Below the pieces are notes generated by a model. That model did no database searches, was not told the origin of the DNA, and saw only the letters and a program-made list of their open reading frames with translations. Of a DNA stretch of 64,000 bases, positions 27,164-35,522 are shown in pieces (positions within the stretch are counted from its first letter, which is position 1; every line of letters begins with the position of its first letter). Made by a program: the position numbers and the translations under genes. The stretch spans positions 124,001-188,000 of the forward strand of contig NZ_FOQT01000004.1 of assembly GCF_900113805.1 (NCBI RefSeq), read 5' to 3'. Source of the DNA: Halpernia frigidisoli (lineage in GTDB: Bacteria > Bacteroidota > Bacteroidia > Flavobacteriales > Weeksellaceae).

Positions 27164-27604
27164 ATGAAAACAATCTTCACAGCCATTTTTCTGGCTTTAT
27201 TCTCTGTTTCTATAAGTGCACAGAACTCTTTTGATATGGCAAAAAAAAATGCCGCAGAAAAAAATGAATTAATTGTCTTAAATTTTTCCGGCTCAGACTG
27301 GTGTATTCCGTGTATCAAACTGCACAAAAATATTATTGAATCAGAAGATTTTAAAAAACTTTCGACGGATAATGTACTTATTTATTTAAATGCAGATTTT
27401 CCAAGAAGTAAAAAAAATCAACCGTCGGCAGAAATTAAAAAAGAAAATGCGCTTTTGGCGGATAAATACAATCCAAATGGTTTATTTCCATTGACGCTAC
27501 TTCTTAATTGCGAGGGTAAAATCTTGAAAACCTGGGAAGGTTTGCCGTCTGAAAATTCGAAAAATTTTTCTGAAGAAATTTTGGCTTTTTACCAAAAGAA
27601 GTAA
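27164..27604 (+). CDS. Secreted thioredoxin-family protein
   Basis: The 146 residues begin with a signal peptide (MKTIFTAIFLALFSVSISAQ) and have a thioredoxin fold with the redox motif CIPC in NFSGSDWCIPCIKLHKNI and a cis-Pro region NGLFPLTLLLN. It belongs to the thioredoxin_7/DsbDgamma-like secreted group. It is the first certain gene of a block with apbE, DUF4266 and DUF3570, and it stops 7 bases before the likely apbE ATG. It probably keeps cysteines of a partner such as the Cys-rich DUF4266 protein reduced; that is inference from position. Confidence 0.88.
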   Translation: MKTIFTAIFLALFSVSISAQNSFDMAKKNAAEKNELIVLNFSGSDWCIPCIKLHKNIIESEDFKKLSTDNVLIYLNADFPRSKKNQPSAEIKKENALLADKYNPNGLFPLTLLLNCEGKILKTWEGLPSENSKNFSEEILAFYQKK

Positions 27605-27611
27605 GTTGAAA

Positions 27612-28538
27612 ATGCTAAAAGAATTTCGAAAAGCCCAGAAATTAATGGGTAATATTTTTGAGATCACCGTCGTAAATGATGATGAAAACTTGGCTTTTAG
27701 ACAAATTGAATCGGCAATTTCGGAAATTCAAAGGATTGAGAAACTATTGACGACTTATAACGAAGAAAGTCAGACGAATTTGATCAATCAAAATGCGGGA
27801 ATTAAACCTGTAAAAGTTGATCCAGAAGTTTTTGAACTCATCGAAAGAAGTTTAAGGATCAGCGAAATTACAGACGGCTATTTTGATATTTCTTATGGCG
27901 GAATTGATAAAACCTTCTGGAACTTTGACAAAGAAATGATTCGACTTCCTGATCCTGAAATCATTAAAGAACATTTAAAACTCGTCAATTATAAACACAT
28001 TCTTTTAGATAAAGAAAATAAAACAGTGTTTTTAGAAGAAGCGGGAATGAGAATCGGTTTTGGCGGTATTGGTAAAGGTTATGCAGCAGAAATGGCTAAA
28101 AAAGTTTTAATCCAAAATGGAATTTCTTGCGGCGTTGTTAATGCTGCCGGGGATTTAACAACCTGGGGAACTCAAGCCGATGGAAAACCCTGGACGATCG
28201 GAATTGCCGATCCTGATAATGCAAAACTTCCTTTTTCTTACATGAATATTACAAATACTTCCGTCGCGACATCCGGTAATTATGAAAAGTTTGTAATAAT
28301 TGACGGTAAAAAATATTCTCATACGATCAACCCAAAAACGGGAATGCCGGTTTCCGGAATTAAAAGCGTCACCATGATTTGTCCCAATGCAGAAATTGCC
28401 GATGCAATGGCGACGCCGGTTGGAATTATGGAAATTCCTGACGCGCTCAATCTCGTTAATCAAATTCATCAATTAGAATGCATCATCATTGATGATAACA
28501 ACAAAATTTATTCTTCACAAAACATAAATTTCAAATGA
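27612..28538 (+). CDS. apbE: FAD:protein FMN transferase (ApbE family)
   Basis: ApbE attaches FMN covalently to a Ser/Thr of exported redox proteins. The protein shows KLMGNIFEITVV at the start of the fold, GGIGKGYAAEMAKKVL, NAAGDLTTWG, SVATSGNYEKF, HTINPKTGMPV and ADAMATPVGIM, all family landmarks. The ATG at 27612 is preferred over a TTG at 27606. The mature-like sequence starts at once, so unlike most family members it has no signal peptide or lipobox. Its stop overlaps the DUF4266 start by 4 bases (ATGA), a sign of coupled translation. Confidence 0.92.
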   Translation: MLKEFRKAQKLMGNIFEITVVNDDENLAFRQIESAISEIQRIEKLLTTYNEESQTNLINQNAGIKPVKVDPEVFELIERSLRISEITDGYFDISYGGIDKTFWNFDKEMIRLPDPEIIKEHLKLVNYKHILLDKENKTVFLEEAGMRIGFGGIGKGYAAEMAKKVLIQNGISCGVVNAAGDLTTWGTQADGKPWTIGIADPDNAKLPFSYMNITNTSVATSGNYEKFVIIDGKKYSHTINPKTGMPVSGIKSVTMICPNAEIADAMATPVGIMEIPDALNLVNQIHQLECIIIDDNNKIYSSQNINFK

Positions 28539-28765
28539 AAAAAACAACAATAAAAGCAGTATTATTTTTTTCTGCGCTGATTTCTTTTAGCACAATGCAT
28601 TCCTGCACGGTTGTAAAAGAATACGATAAAAATAAATTGAATGATGCCGAAATGGTTCTCGGAAACCGAACAATAGAAAAGACGGAACTCAATTTTCAAT
28701 CTTATCGCGAAGGTTCCTCCGGCGCAAATGCGGGTAAAGTTGGTGGTGGTTGTGGTTGCAATTAA
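28535..28765 (+). CDS. DUF4266 small lipoprotein, probable flavinylation partner
   Basis: The 76 residues carry a lipoprotein signal with Cys24 in MHSCTVV. Near the end comes YREGSSGAN followed by GKVGGGCGCN, a Gly/Cys-rich tail. EGSSGAN resembles the DGxSGAT flavin attachment motif of ApbE substrates, but the final Thr is replaced by Asn, so the attached residue, if any, would be one of the serines. It overlaps apbE by 4 bases and is followed after 30 bases by the DUF3570 gene. The combination is conserved in Bacteroidota. A role as substrate is inference. Confidence 0.8.
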   Translation: MKKTTIKAVLFFSALISFSTMHSCTVVKEYDKNKLNDAEMVLGNRTIEKTELNFQSYREGSSGANAGKVGGGCGCN

Positions 28766-28795
28766 TTAAGGATACCTAATTTTTAAATTAATAAA

Positions 28796-29434
28796 ATGAA
28801 AAAAATAATCATTAGTATTCTCTCACTTTTTGCAATTTTTAGTGCTCAGGCACAGGAAACTTCGGCAAGTGAACCTTCAAAAAAACTGAAACTGGATGAG
28901 ATCAATCTGGTTTCCAGTTACTATAAACAGGATGGGAATAATTCAGCCGTAACTGGTGGAATTGGATCGGAAAAACTGGATGATATTTCAAATTCCATCA
29001 ATGTTACGTTGGTTAATTATGATAAAAAATTACGAAAAAATAAATATACTTTGGATGTTGCGGTAGATCATTACAGTTCCGCGTCGTCTGATCAAATCGA
29101 TTTAAAAGCGAATTCTTCTGCATCCAGCGCAGATACAAGATTTTATCCAAGTCTTGAATGGAGTAGAGAAAATGAGAAAACAGGAACTACGCTTTTCGGC
29201 GGTGTTTCTTTTTCCACAGAATTTGATTACCAGTCGATTGGTGCAAATGTCGGAATTTCCCAAAAGACAAAGAATAAAATGGGCGAATTGACTGCGAAAT
29301 TTCAGGCTTATGTCGATCAGGTTACTTTAATTAAACCCATAGAATTGCGAACTGGAAATTCTGGTGGTGGAGATCACGAAAACTACGGAACAAGCGGCAG
29401 AAATACTTACGCTGTCTCTTTGTCGTATTCTTAA
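28796..29434 (+). CDS. N-terminal fragment of the DUF3570 protein
   Basis: These 212 codons hold the signal peptide, the LKLDEINLVSSYYKQDGNNSAV segment typical of DUF3570 N-termini and about half of the barrel strands. A truncated barrel of this size would not be expected to fold in the outer membrane. Confidence 0.6.
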   Translation: MKKIIISILSLFAIFSAQAQETSASEPSKKLKLDEINLVSSYYKQDGNNSAVTGGIGSEKLDDISNSINVTLVNYDKKLRKNKYTLDVAVDHYSSASSDQIDLKANSSASSADTRFYPSLEWSRENEKTGTTLFGGVSFSTEFDYQSIGANVGISQKTKNKMGELTAKFQAYVDQVTLIKPIELRTGNSGGGDHENYGTSGRNTYAVSLSYS

Positions 29435-29476
29435 ATCATTAATAAAAACTTTCAGATAGAATTAATTGGCGATGCA

Positions 29477-29986
29477 GTGCAGCAGACCGGATATTTAAGT
29501 TTGCCATTTCACCGTGTTTATTTTAATGATAATTCTGTGCATCAGGAAAATTTACCAGACAAAAGATTTAAAATTCCTTTGGGAATCAGAGCCAATTATT
29601 TTTTTGGTGATAAATTTATTTTAAGAAGTTATTATCGTTATTACACCGACAGTTGGGGTTTAAGATCAAATACTTTTAATATAGAAACGCCGGTAAAAAT
29701 TTCGCCTTTTGTATCTGTGGCGCCTTTTTACAGATTTTATTCTCAAACAGGAACGAAATATTTTGCGCCTTATCAGCAACATACGGCTTTTGATGATTTT
29801 TACACCAGCAATTATGATGTTTCTACTTTTAACAGTAATTTTTACGGCGCAGGAATTCGCATCAGTCCAAAAAATGGATTATTTGGAGTTGAACGTTTGA
29901 ATATGCTTGAAGTGAGATACGGCCATTACACGAAATCTATCGGGATGAAATCGGATATTATTTCATTGAATTTAAGATTTAAGTAA
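29477..29986 (+). CDS. C-terminal fragment of the DUF3570 protein
   Basis: The first start-like codon after the internal stop is a GTG at 29477, but the frame is open from 29435. It encodes LPFHRVYFNDN and the remaining strands to the end. It has no signal peptide, so separate export is unlikely. Confidence 0.55.
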   Translation: MQQTGYLSLPFHRVYFNDNSVHQENLPDKRFKIPLGIRANYFFGDKFILRSYYRYYTDSWGLRSNTFNIETPVKISPFVSVAPFYRFYSQTGTKYFAPYQQHTAFDDFYTSNYDVSTFNSNFYGAGIRISPKNGLFGVERLNMLEVRYGHYTKSIGMKSDIISLNLRFK

Positions 29987-30231
29987 AATTATTAATTAGT
30001 TGGAAGTTAGGATTTACTCAAGTATTTAAATTTAATCTTATTCTAACGCATTAAATTCACATTTTTTAAAGACTTACTTCACTTCTCTTTATTAGAAATT
30101 AAAAATATAGATTTTAAGATTTAAAAAAGTTTAAAAATGAAAATTTAGAAATTGGGATATTTGTAGTTTGAGATTTCTGCTTTATAACGGAACTTTTAAA
30201 AAAAATAAATACCGGAAACGATTAAATTTTT

Positions 30232-30270
30232 AAAAAGCAATCAATTAAATTGATTGCTTTTTAGTTTTTT
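30232..30270. terminator. Terminator hairpin in the gap before the tRNA
   Basis: AAAAAGCAATCAATT and AATTGATTGCTTTTT form a perfect stem, flanked by A and T runs. It lies about 240 bases after the DUF3570 stop and works in either direction. The rest of 29987-30290 is AT-rich without other visible structure. Confidence 0.75.
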
Positions 30271-30297
30271 CTTGAAGATTTATTAGCTATTAAACAC

Positions 30298-30329
30298 AAA
30301 AAAACCACCTACAAAAATGTAAGTGGTTG
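30298..30329 (-). terminator. Terminator of the tRNA-Asn transcript
   Basis: On the minus strand AACCACTTAC and GTAGGTGGTT form a stem with an ATTTTT loop, followed by seven T residues. It begins 10 bases after the tRNA 3' end. Confidence 0.75.
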
Positions 30330-30339
30330 ATTACCTTCG

Positions 30340-30413
30340 CTCCTCTTCTTGGGCTCGAACCAAGGACCCTCTGATTAACAGTCAGATGCTCTAACCAACT
30401 GAGCTAAAGAGGA
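30340..30413 (-). tRNA. tRNA-Asn (GTT)
   Basis: The minus strand gives a full cloverleaf of 74 bases. The acceptor TCCTCTT pairs with AAGAGGA, the D arm is AGCTCAGTTGGTTAGAGC, and the anticodon stem TCTGA/TCAGA holds the loop CTGTTAA with anticodon GTT. The T arm is CTTGG-TTCGAGC-CCAAG and the discriminator is G. CCA is not encoded, as usual in this phylum. Confidence 0.97.
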
Positions 30414-30438
30414 AGGTTACGTCGTTTTTAACGTGGTG

Positions 30439-30446
30439 CAAATATA
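30439..30446 (-). promoter_or_regulatory. Promoter -7 element of the tRNA-Asn gene
   Basis: TATATTTG on the minus strand, followed by C, matches TAnnTTTG and lies 25 bases before the tRNA 5' end. A well-spaced -33 TTTG is not evident; one at 30477-30480 is 30 bases away. Confidence 0.4.
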
Positions 30447-30486
30447 AAACGTTTTATAATAAACACCAAATATTTTTAAAATATTT

Positions 30487-31806
30487 TTAAAATTTTCCTG
30501 TGATCCATTTTACGATGTCACTTCCGAAGATCAGCGCCATTAAAGCGATCAAAAATATCACGCCGATCATTTGGGCATTTTCCAAAACTTTCTGCGGTAC
30601 AGGCTTTCCTGTGATCATTTCCCAAAGCGTAAAAACAACATGTCCACCATCTAAACCAGGAATAGGAATTAAATTAAGAAATGCGAGCCAAACGGAGAAC
30701 ATTGCCGTAAAACTCCAAAAACGTACCCAATCAAACTTCGTAGGCATCATCTTGATTATGCCAATCGGACCAGAAACTTTTTTATAACCCTGTACTTTTT
30801 TGTTAAAAATGAGTTTAAACTGTTTCACCTGATAAGTTAAACTTTCAATACTTCTATTAAAACCTCTTCCGACGGCTTGTGGAATGGTAAAATGTTTAGT
30901 TTCTACAAAATTTTGTAGAAATTTGTATGATGCAATACCTAATGTTCCATCTTTTGACACAGGCAATATAAGTTGAATTGGTCGTCCATTTCTCAGAACT
31001 TCGGCATTCACGTTTTTTCCTGCATTTTTTGAAATATTATTTTGAAGCTGATCGTAAAATTCTATTTTTTCATTATTAAAAGAAATGAATTGGTCGTTTA
31101 CTCTTAAACCAGAAGCACTTGCTTTAGGATTTATAATAGTATCTACAATTGCAGGTTGTCTCGGTGAAAGAAAACCTCGCGGATTTTCTTCTGCTAATGC
31201 CAAAGCTTTTCCATCATCATTGGTATTAAATGTGAAATTTTGTCCAGATCTCAAAACAGTAATCTTATCACTTAATAAAATATCCAAAGAGAGTTTATCC
31301 AAATCAGTTTGAGATTTTCCGTCAACAGCTATTATTTTATCACCATCTTTAAATCCCATAGCTTTTGCAGATGCAGAATAATTCATCGGGGCTTTTATCT
31401 TGGTGGTATCAAATGATGTTTCACCATTAAAATAACTTAGTGAGCCATAAATAGTCCAAGCCAATAAAAAATTGATAGTAACACCACCAAGCATAATAAT
31501 CAATCTCTGCCACGCCGGTTTACTGCGAAATTCCCATGGCTGCGGTGGAAGTGCAAGTTGCTCTTTATCCATACTTTCATCTACCATTCCGGCAATTTTT
31601 ACATAGCCACCAAGAGGTAGCCAGCCGATGCCATATTCAGTTTCGCCAATTTTCTTTTTTAAAATTGAAAAACCAGGATCAAAAAAGAGATAAAATTTTT
31701 CTACTTTACATTTAAACCATTTGGCAGGCAGAAAATGCCCTAATTCGTGTAAAATAACAAGTATTGAAATACTGAGAATAAACTGAAAAAGTTGTATTAA
31801 AGTCAT
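30487..31806 (-). CDS. rseP: RIP site-2 metalloprotease RseP
   Basis: The 439-residue inner membrane zinc protease has HELGH (His20, Glu21, His24) in the first helix, two PDZ-like regions in the middle (DGDKIIAVDGKSQ and VNDQFISFNNEKIEF) and NLIPIPGLDGGHVVFTLWE with the third zinc ligand Asp in the C-terminal helices. It cleaves membrane-embedded segments such as anti-sigma factors and remnant signal peptides. There is no dxr or cdsA next to it, unlike in E. coli. It stands alone behind an excellent promoter, and tRNA-Asn follows. Confidence 0.95.
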   Translation of the reverse strand: MTLIQLFQFILSISILVILHELGHFLPAKWFKCKVEKFYLFFDPGFSILKKKIGETEYGIGWLPLGGYVKIAGMVDESMDKEQLALPPQPWEFRSKPAWQRLIIMLGGVTINFLLAWTIYGSLSYFNGETSFDTTKIKAPMNYSASAKAMGFKDGDKIIAVDGKSQTDLDKLSLDILLSDKITVLRSGQNFTFNTNDDGKALALAEENPRGFLSPRQPAIVDTIINPKASASGLRVNDQFISFNNEKIEFYDQLQNNISKNAGKNVNAEVLRNGRPIQLILPVSKDGTLGIASYKFLQNFVETKHFTIPQAVGRGFNRSIESLTYQVKQFKLIFNKKVQGYKKVSGPIGIIKMMPTKFDWVRFWSFTAMFSVWLAFLNLIPIPGLDGGHVVFTLWEMITGKPVPQKVLENAQMIGVIFLIALMALIFGSDIVKWITGKF

Positions 31807-31826
31807 TGATTTTTATAATAAGATTG

Positions 31827-31857
31827 CAAATATAAGCATTCTGCGAAGGTTGCCAAA
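31827..31857 (-). promoter_or_regulatory. rseP promoter (TTTG-N19-TATATTTG)
   Basis: On the minus strand TTTG lies at 31857-31854, exactly 19 bases follow, and then TATATTTG at 31834-31827. Both elements and the spacing fit the Bacteroidota consensus perfectly. The rseP ATG lies 20 bases downstream. Confidence 0.7.
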
Positions 31858-31888
31858 CAAAAAAAGACCTTCAAAATGAAGGTCTTTA
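31858..31888 (-). terminator. Terminator of the 147-residue outer membrane protein gene
   Basis: AAAGACCTTCA and TGAAGGTCTTT form a stem with a short T loop, followed by a T run on the minus strand. It directly abuts the rseP promoter. Confidence 0.8.
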
Positions 31889-31907
31889 ATATTTTGATTT
31901 TTAAATC

Positions 31908-32351
31908 TTACAGGTTGAAAGAAACACCAATGCTTCCGTTATTTCCTGCTTCAAGATAAATACCGATGTTTTGGTTGAAGTAATATCTTGCACCAATGTG
32001 AGCACCGATATATGTACCGTTTTTACCTAAAACTCCTAAATCGATACCAGGATAAATGTCCCATTTAGACGGCAAGCCTAATGGTTGCTGCAAGTGAAAA
32101 TTTAAACGTCCAAAAACTGCGAAATCGTCATCTTGGTATTTATTATTATTATGATCAAAGAAAATGTTTGCACCAACACCAAGTGAAATGATTTTCGACA
32201 AGCCGTAATCGTAAGTCCCAACAACCCCTGTTCCGTAGCCTAAACCACTTAAACCAACCTGGATTTTTTGATCTCCCTTACCGCTCCACGCTTGAGCATT
32301 TGCCATTGATGCTGCAAAGAAAAGTGTGCAGACTAAAATTAATTTTTTCAT
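31908..32351 (-). CDS. Small outer membrane barrel protein (DUF6646-like)
   Basis: The 147 residues start with a signal peptide (MKKLILVCTLFFAASMANAQ), then AWSGKGDQKIQVGLSG, alternating strands, and an ending GNNGSIGVSFNL with a terminal Phe-x-Leu like other eight-stranded barrels. I recall the family as DUF6646, of unknown function. Its stand-alone transcription unit has its own terminator. It is divergent from the amidase gene, and a palindrome lies between them. Confidence 0.8.
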   Translation of the reverse strand: MKKLILVCTLFFAASMANAQAWSGKGDQKIQVGLSGLGYGTGVVGTYDYGLSKIISLGVGANIFFDHNNNKYQDDDFAVFGRLNFHLQQPLGLPSKWDIYPGIDLGVLGKNGTYIGAHIGARYYFNQNIGIYLEAGNNGSIGVSFNL

Positions 32352-32397
32352 AATTAAAACTTTTATAAATGTTATTATTTTTCATCATTAGCAAAAA

Positions 32398-32413
32398 TTA
32401 GTCCAAAGACTAA
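32398..32413. promoter_or_regulatory. Perfect palindrome between divergent genes
   Basis: TTAGTC-CAAA-GACTAA has 6-base arms around 4 bases and lies in the 111-base gap between the barrel gene and the amidase gene. It could be an operator for either gene. Only one such palindrome was seen, so the call is tentative. Confidence 0.3.
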
Positions 32414-32462
32414 TAATTTGTTAAAATTGTTAATATTTTATTAACTTTAATTATATTTACAG

Positions 32463-33227
32463 ATGAATAATTTGAAAATAAAAGCATTGGAATTTGACAT
32501 TAGCTGGAAGGATAAAGAAGCAAATTTTCATCAAATAGAAAAACTTTTAGAAAATGAAAATGCAGATCTTTTTCTTTTACCAGAGATGTTTTCCACGGGG
32601 TTTTGTATGGACGCTGAAGAAATTGCAGATCAAAGTGACCAATCCTTAAATTGGTTAAAAAACATCGCCAATAAGAAGGAGGCAGCATTTTCTGGCAGTG
32701 CTTCCGTTCAAGAAAATGGGAAATTTTATAATAGAATGTACTTTGTAAAACCAAACGGCGAAGTTGATTTTTATGATAAAAGACATTTATTTTCTTATTC
32801 TGGTGAGGATAAAATTTACTCAAAAGGTGATTCCCGAAAAATTATAAATTTTAAGGGTTTCAGGATTTTACTTCAGGTTTGTTACGATTTAAGATTTCCT
32901 GTTTTTTCCCGAAATAAGAATGATTTTGATTTAATTTTATATGTGTCAAACTGGCCGGAATCCAGAATTTCTGCTTGGGAAACTTTACTAAAAGCACGCG
33001 CTATTGAAAACCAATCTTTTGTTTTTGGCTTAAACAGAATTGGAATAGATGGAAATAATTTAAAATATCCCGAAAGTTCTTCTTATTGTTTTGATGCAGA
33101 AGGTAAAATAATTTCTAATGTTTTAAATCAAATTATTTCTGTTGATTTAGATTTAAATGATCTTCAGAATTTTAGACAAAAATTTCCATTTTTAAAAGAT
33201 GGTGATGATTTTGAGCTTAAGTTTTAA
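32463..33227 (+). CDS. Nitrilase-superfamily omega-amidase (YafV-like)
   Basis: The 254 residues carry the full catalytic triad of carbon-nitrogen hydrolases: Glu41 in LPEMFSTGF, Lys106 in FYDKRHLF and Cys140 in LLQVCYDLRFPVF. FSTGFCM after the Glu and YDLRFPVFSRN after the Cys are typical of the YafV/NIT2 omega-amidase branch, which removes ammonia from 2-oxoglutaramate as metabolite repair. The final WETLLKARAIENQSFVFGLNRIG segment is also standard. It converges with a small membrane ORF, overlapping at the stops by 4 bases. Confidence 0.92.
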   Translation: MNNLKIKALEFDISWKDKEANFHQIEKLLENENADLFLLPEMFSTGFCMDAEEIADQSDQSLNWLKNIANKKEAAFSGSASVQENGKFYNRMYFVKPNGEVDFYDKRHLFSYSGEDKIYSKGDSRKIINFKGFRILLQVCYDLRFPVFSRNKNDFDLILYVSNWPESRISAWETLLKARAIENQSFVFGLNRIGIDGNNLKYPESSSYCFDAEGKIISNVLNQIISVDLDLNDLQNFRQKFPFLKDGDDFELKF

Positions 33228-33352
33228 TTTTTTTTACTTTTAATCAAATATTTAAATAATCTAAAACAAAAATAGATTGCTGTAATAAGAATAAGAAAGG
33301 AAATAGTTTGAATTACAAATAGACCAGGAGAGAAAGCTTCAGTTGATTCCAT
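33224..33352 (-). CDS. Small single-helix membrane protein upstream region of guaB reverse complement gap
   Basis: The 42-codon ORF begins MESTEAFSPGLFVIQTISFL, continues ILITAIYFCF and ends with a basic tail RLFKYLIKSKKN. The short acidic N-terminus, one hydrophobic helix and Lys-rich C-terminus follow the positive-inside rule for an N-out helix. It lies 32 bases downstream of guaB on the same strand, so it could be cotranscribed. Its stop overlaps that of the amidase. I do not recognise a family. Confidence 0.55.
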   Translation of the reverse strand: MESTEAFSPGLFVIQTISFLILITAIYFCFRLFKYLIKSKKN

Positions 33353-33383
33353 ATTTTTAAGTTAGTTAAGGTTATTCAATTTT

Positions 33384-34844
33384 TTACAAAGAATAGTTCG
33401 GCGCTTCTTGAGTGATAATTACATCATGCGGATGAGATTCTTTCAAACCATTTCCGGTTATTTGTACCATTTTAGAATCATTTTGTAAACTTTCAATATT
33501 TTTTGTTCCGCAATAACCCATTCCTGCACGCAAACCGCCGGTTAATTGAAAGATAACTTCCTGTAATTTGCCTTTGTGCGGCACGCGTCCTTCGATACCT
33601 TCAGGTACAAATTTTTTGGCTTCACTTTGAAAATAGCGTTCTTTTCCGCCTCGTTTCATTGCTGCCAAACTTCCCATTCCCTGGTAAGATTTGAATTTTC
33701 TCCCTTGTAATAAAATCTCTTCACCCGGTGCTTCGTCAGTTCCGGCTAATAGCGAACCGAGCATCACAGCATTTGCGCCACTTGCAATAGCTTTTACAAT
33801 ATCACCCGATAATTTTATTCCGCCATCTGCAATTACTGCAACGTTATATTCTTTGGCTTTTTCATAAACATTGTAAATAGCAGAAAGTTGTGGAACTCCA
33901 ACTCCGGCAACAACTCTAGTCGTGCAAATAGAGCCCGGACCAACGCCTACTTTTAAAATATTTGCCCCTGCTTTTATTAAATCTTCTGCGGCTTCTGCAG
34001 TCACGATATTACCACCGACAATATCTAAATCTGGGAAAGTAGCGCGAATTTCTTTTACTTTATTTAAAACTCCAATTGAATGTCCATGAGCAGAATCTAC
34101 CGCGATAATATCAACACCAACATTAACTAATGCCTGAACTCTTTCAATGGTATCGTCACCAATTCCCACGCCTGCGCCGACAATCAATCTTCCTTTTTCA
34201 TCTTTATTCGCATCAGGATACTCTAATTGGTTATCAATATCTTTTATGGTAATTAAACCAACTAATTTATTTTCAGCATCTACAATTGGTAATTTTTCTA
34301 TTCTGTTTTCCAGTAAAATTTGTTTGGCAGTTTCTAAAGTAGCATGTTTATCAGAAGTAATAATATGATCTTTCGTCATTAACTCTTCTACTTTCATACC
34401 GAGGTTTTCCTGATATTTAACATCTCGGTTGGTAATGATGCCAATTAATTTATTGTCAGAATCCACGACAGGTAAACCGGAAATTTTAAAATTTTCCATT
34501 AATTCCTTCGCATCTTTCAAGGTATGGTCTTTTGATAAAGTAACTGGATCGGAAATCATTCCGTTTTCAGATCGCTTCACGCGGTTTACTTCCGCCGCCT
34601 GTTCCTCGATGGTCATGTTTTTATGAATAAATCCCAAACCACCAACTCTTGCCAAAGCAATTGCCATTTCTGCTTCGGTGACTGTGTCCATTGCTGCGGA
34701 AACTATGGGCACATTAAGCGTAATTTTATCGGAAAGTCGTGATTTTAAGGAAACTTGTGAAGGTAAAACTTCAGAAAATGATGGAATAAGAAGGACGTCA
34801 TCAAAAGTGATGGCTGTCTCTACGATTTTGCTGTGAATAGACAT
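33384..34844 (-). CDS. guaB: Inosine-5'-monophosphate dehydrogenase
   Basis: The enzyme oxidises IMP to XMP with NAD+, the committed step to GMP. The 486 residues have the barrel interrupted by two CBS domains (~95-145 and ~155-205), the catalytic Cys307 in GPGSICTTR, and the flap region with RGGKERYFQ and [19 protein letters not shown] and GNIVTAEAA are other landmarks. The length is the usual bacterial one. The CBS pair binds adenine or guanine nucleotides for allosteric control in this family. Confidence 0.98.
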   Translation of the reverse strand: MSIHSKIVETAITFDDVLLIPSFSEVLPSQVSLKSRLSDKITLNVPIVSAAMDTVTEAEMAIALARVGGLGFIHKNMTIEEQAAEVNRVKRSENGMISDPVTLSKDHTLKDAKELMENFKISGLPVVDSDNKLIGIITNRDVKYQENLGMKVEELMTKDHIITSDKHATLETAKQILLENRIEKLPIVDAENKLVGLITIKDIDNQLEYPDANKDEKGRLIVGAGVGIGDDTIERVQALVNVGVDIIAVDSAHGHSIGVLNKVKEIRATFPDLDIVGGNIVTAEAAEDLIKAGANILKVGVGPGSICTTRVVAGVGVPQLSAIYNVYEKAKEYNVAVIADGGIKLSGDIVKAIASGANAVMLGSLLAGTDEAPGEEILLQGRKFKSYQGMGSLAAMKRGGKERYFQSEAKKFVPEGIEGRVPHKGKLQEVIFQLTGGLRAGMGYCGTKNIESLQNDSKMVQITGNGLKESHPHDVIITQEAPNYSL

Positions 34845-34965
34845 CTTTACTTTCTGACAAAATTAAAGTATTTTAAAAGAATACGAAAATGTTTTTTCAA
34901 ATAATGTTTTTTTACCCTTATTTCAGGTAGTTAAAAGCAATAAATAATTTAATTTAAATTTTATA

Positions 34966-35430
34966 CTAATTTGTCCAAAACGTTTCGAGCGTTTGGTTTA
35001 ATTTTTCGATTTTTTTAAAATTTTCTTTATCCTGATCGCCGTTGATAATAGAATCAGACGTGTTTGCTGTTGTTATTTTAATTTTTGTGTCGGTGCCGTC
35101 AAATGCCATATTGCTGCTTCCACTTTTTACTTTTTTAAAATCTTCTAAGCGAAAAGAGTTGCTGATATTCTGCCAGTCTCCTTTTGAAATTTTTTTGCCT
35201 GTTTTTGTTACTTTATCACTTTTCGTTCCGACTAAAACAGTTTGAATAATACTGTCTTTTGTAAATTTTAAAGTACCGAAATATCCCAATTGTCCACCAT
35301 ATCTGGAAAGTTCGATTGCAGTTATTTCTTCTTTTTTTGGCGAAGTTTGTTGTTTGTTTGATGACATTTTTTGGCAACTGATCATTAGACAGGTTATGAA
35401 GGCTGCGAGATAAAGTTTTTTTAAAATCAT
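34966..35430 (-). CDS. Hypothetical lipoprotein
   Basis: The 154 residues begin with a lipoprotein signal and Cys19 in LMISCQKMS, followed by a Ser/Lys/Gln-rich linker and then a compact domain (ELSRYGGQLGYFGTLKFTKDSIIQTVLVG). I do not recognise the family with certainty; small flavobacterial lipoproteins of this kind have no known function. It is a single gene with no partner on its strand. Confidence 0.7.
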   Translation of the reverse strand: MILKKLYLAAFITCLMISCQKMSSNKQQTSPKKEEITAIELSRYGGQLGYFGTLKFTKDSIIQTVLVGTKSDKVTKTGKKISKGDWQNISNSFRLEDFKKVKSGSSNMAFDGTDTKIKITTANTSDSIINGDQDKENFKKIEKLNQTLETFWTN

Positions 35431-35522
35431 TGTTTTTTAAATTTTTGTTAGTGTTGAAGATTCAAATGTGAAATCGGAATTTTAAATTTAAAAAATAAAT
35501 TTCAATTTTGAGACCCTTTTTA

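Larger units (their letters stand above)
28796..29986 (+). pseudogene. DUF3570 outer membrane protein gene with an in-frame TAA at 29432-29434
   Basis: The frame runs from the ATG at 28796 to the TAA at 29984-29986 and would give about 396 residues, the normal DUF3570 length. It starts with a signal peptide (MKKIIISILSLFAIFSAQAQ). It is interrupted by one TAA codon, between TYAVSLSYS and IINKNFQIELIGDAVQQTGY, with no shift of frame. CAA (Gln) to TAA is the likely change. Both parts keep barrel-type strands, and the end NLRFK with its aromatic residue fits a terminal strand. It ends the thioredoxin-apbE-DUF4266 block. It may be a real nonsense mutation or a base-call error. Confidence 0.85.
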
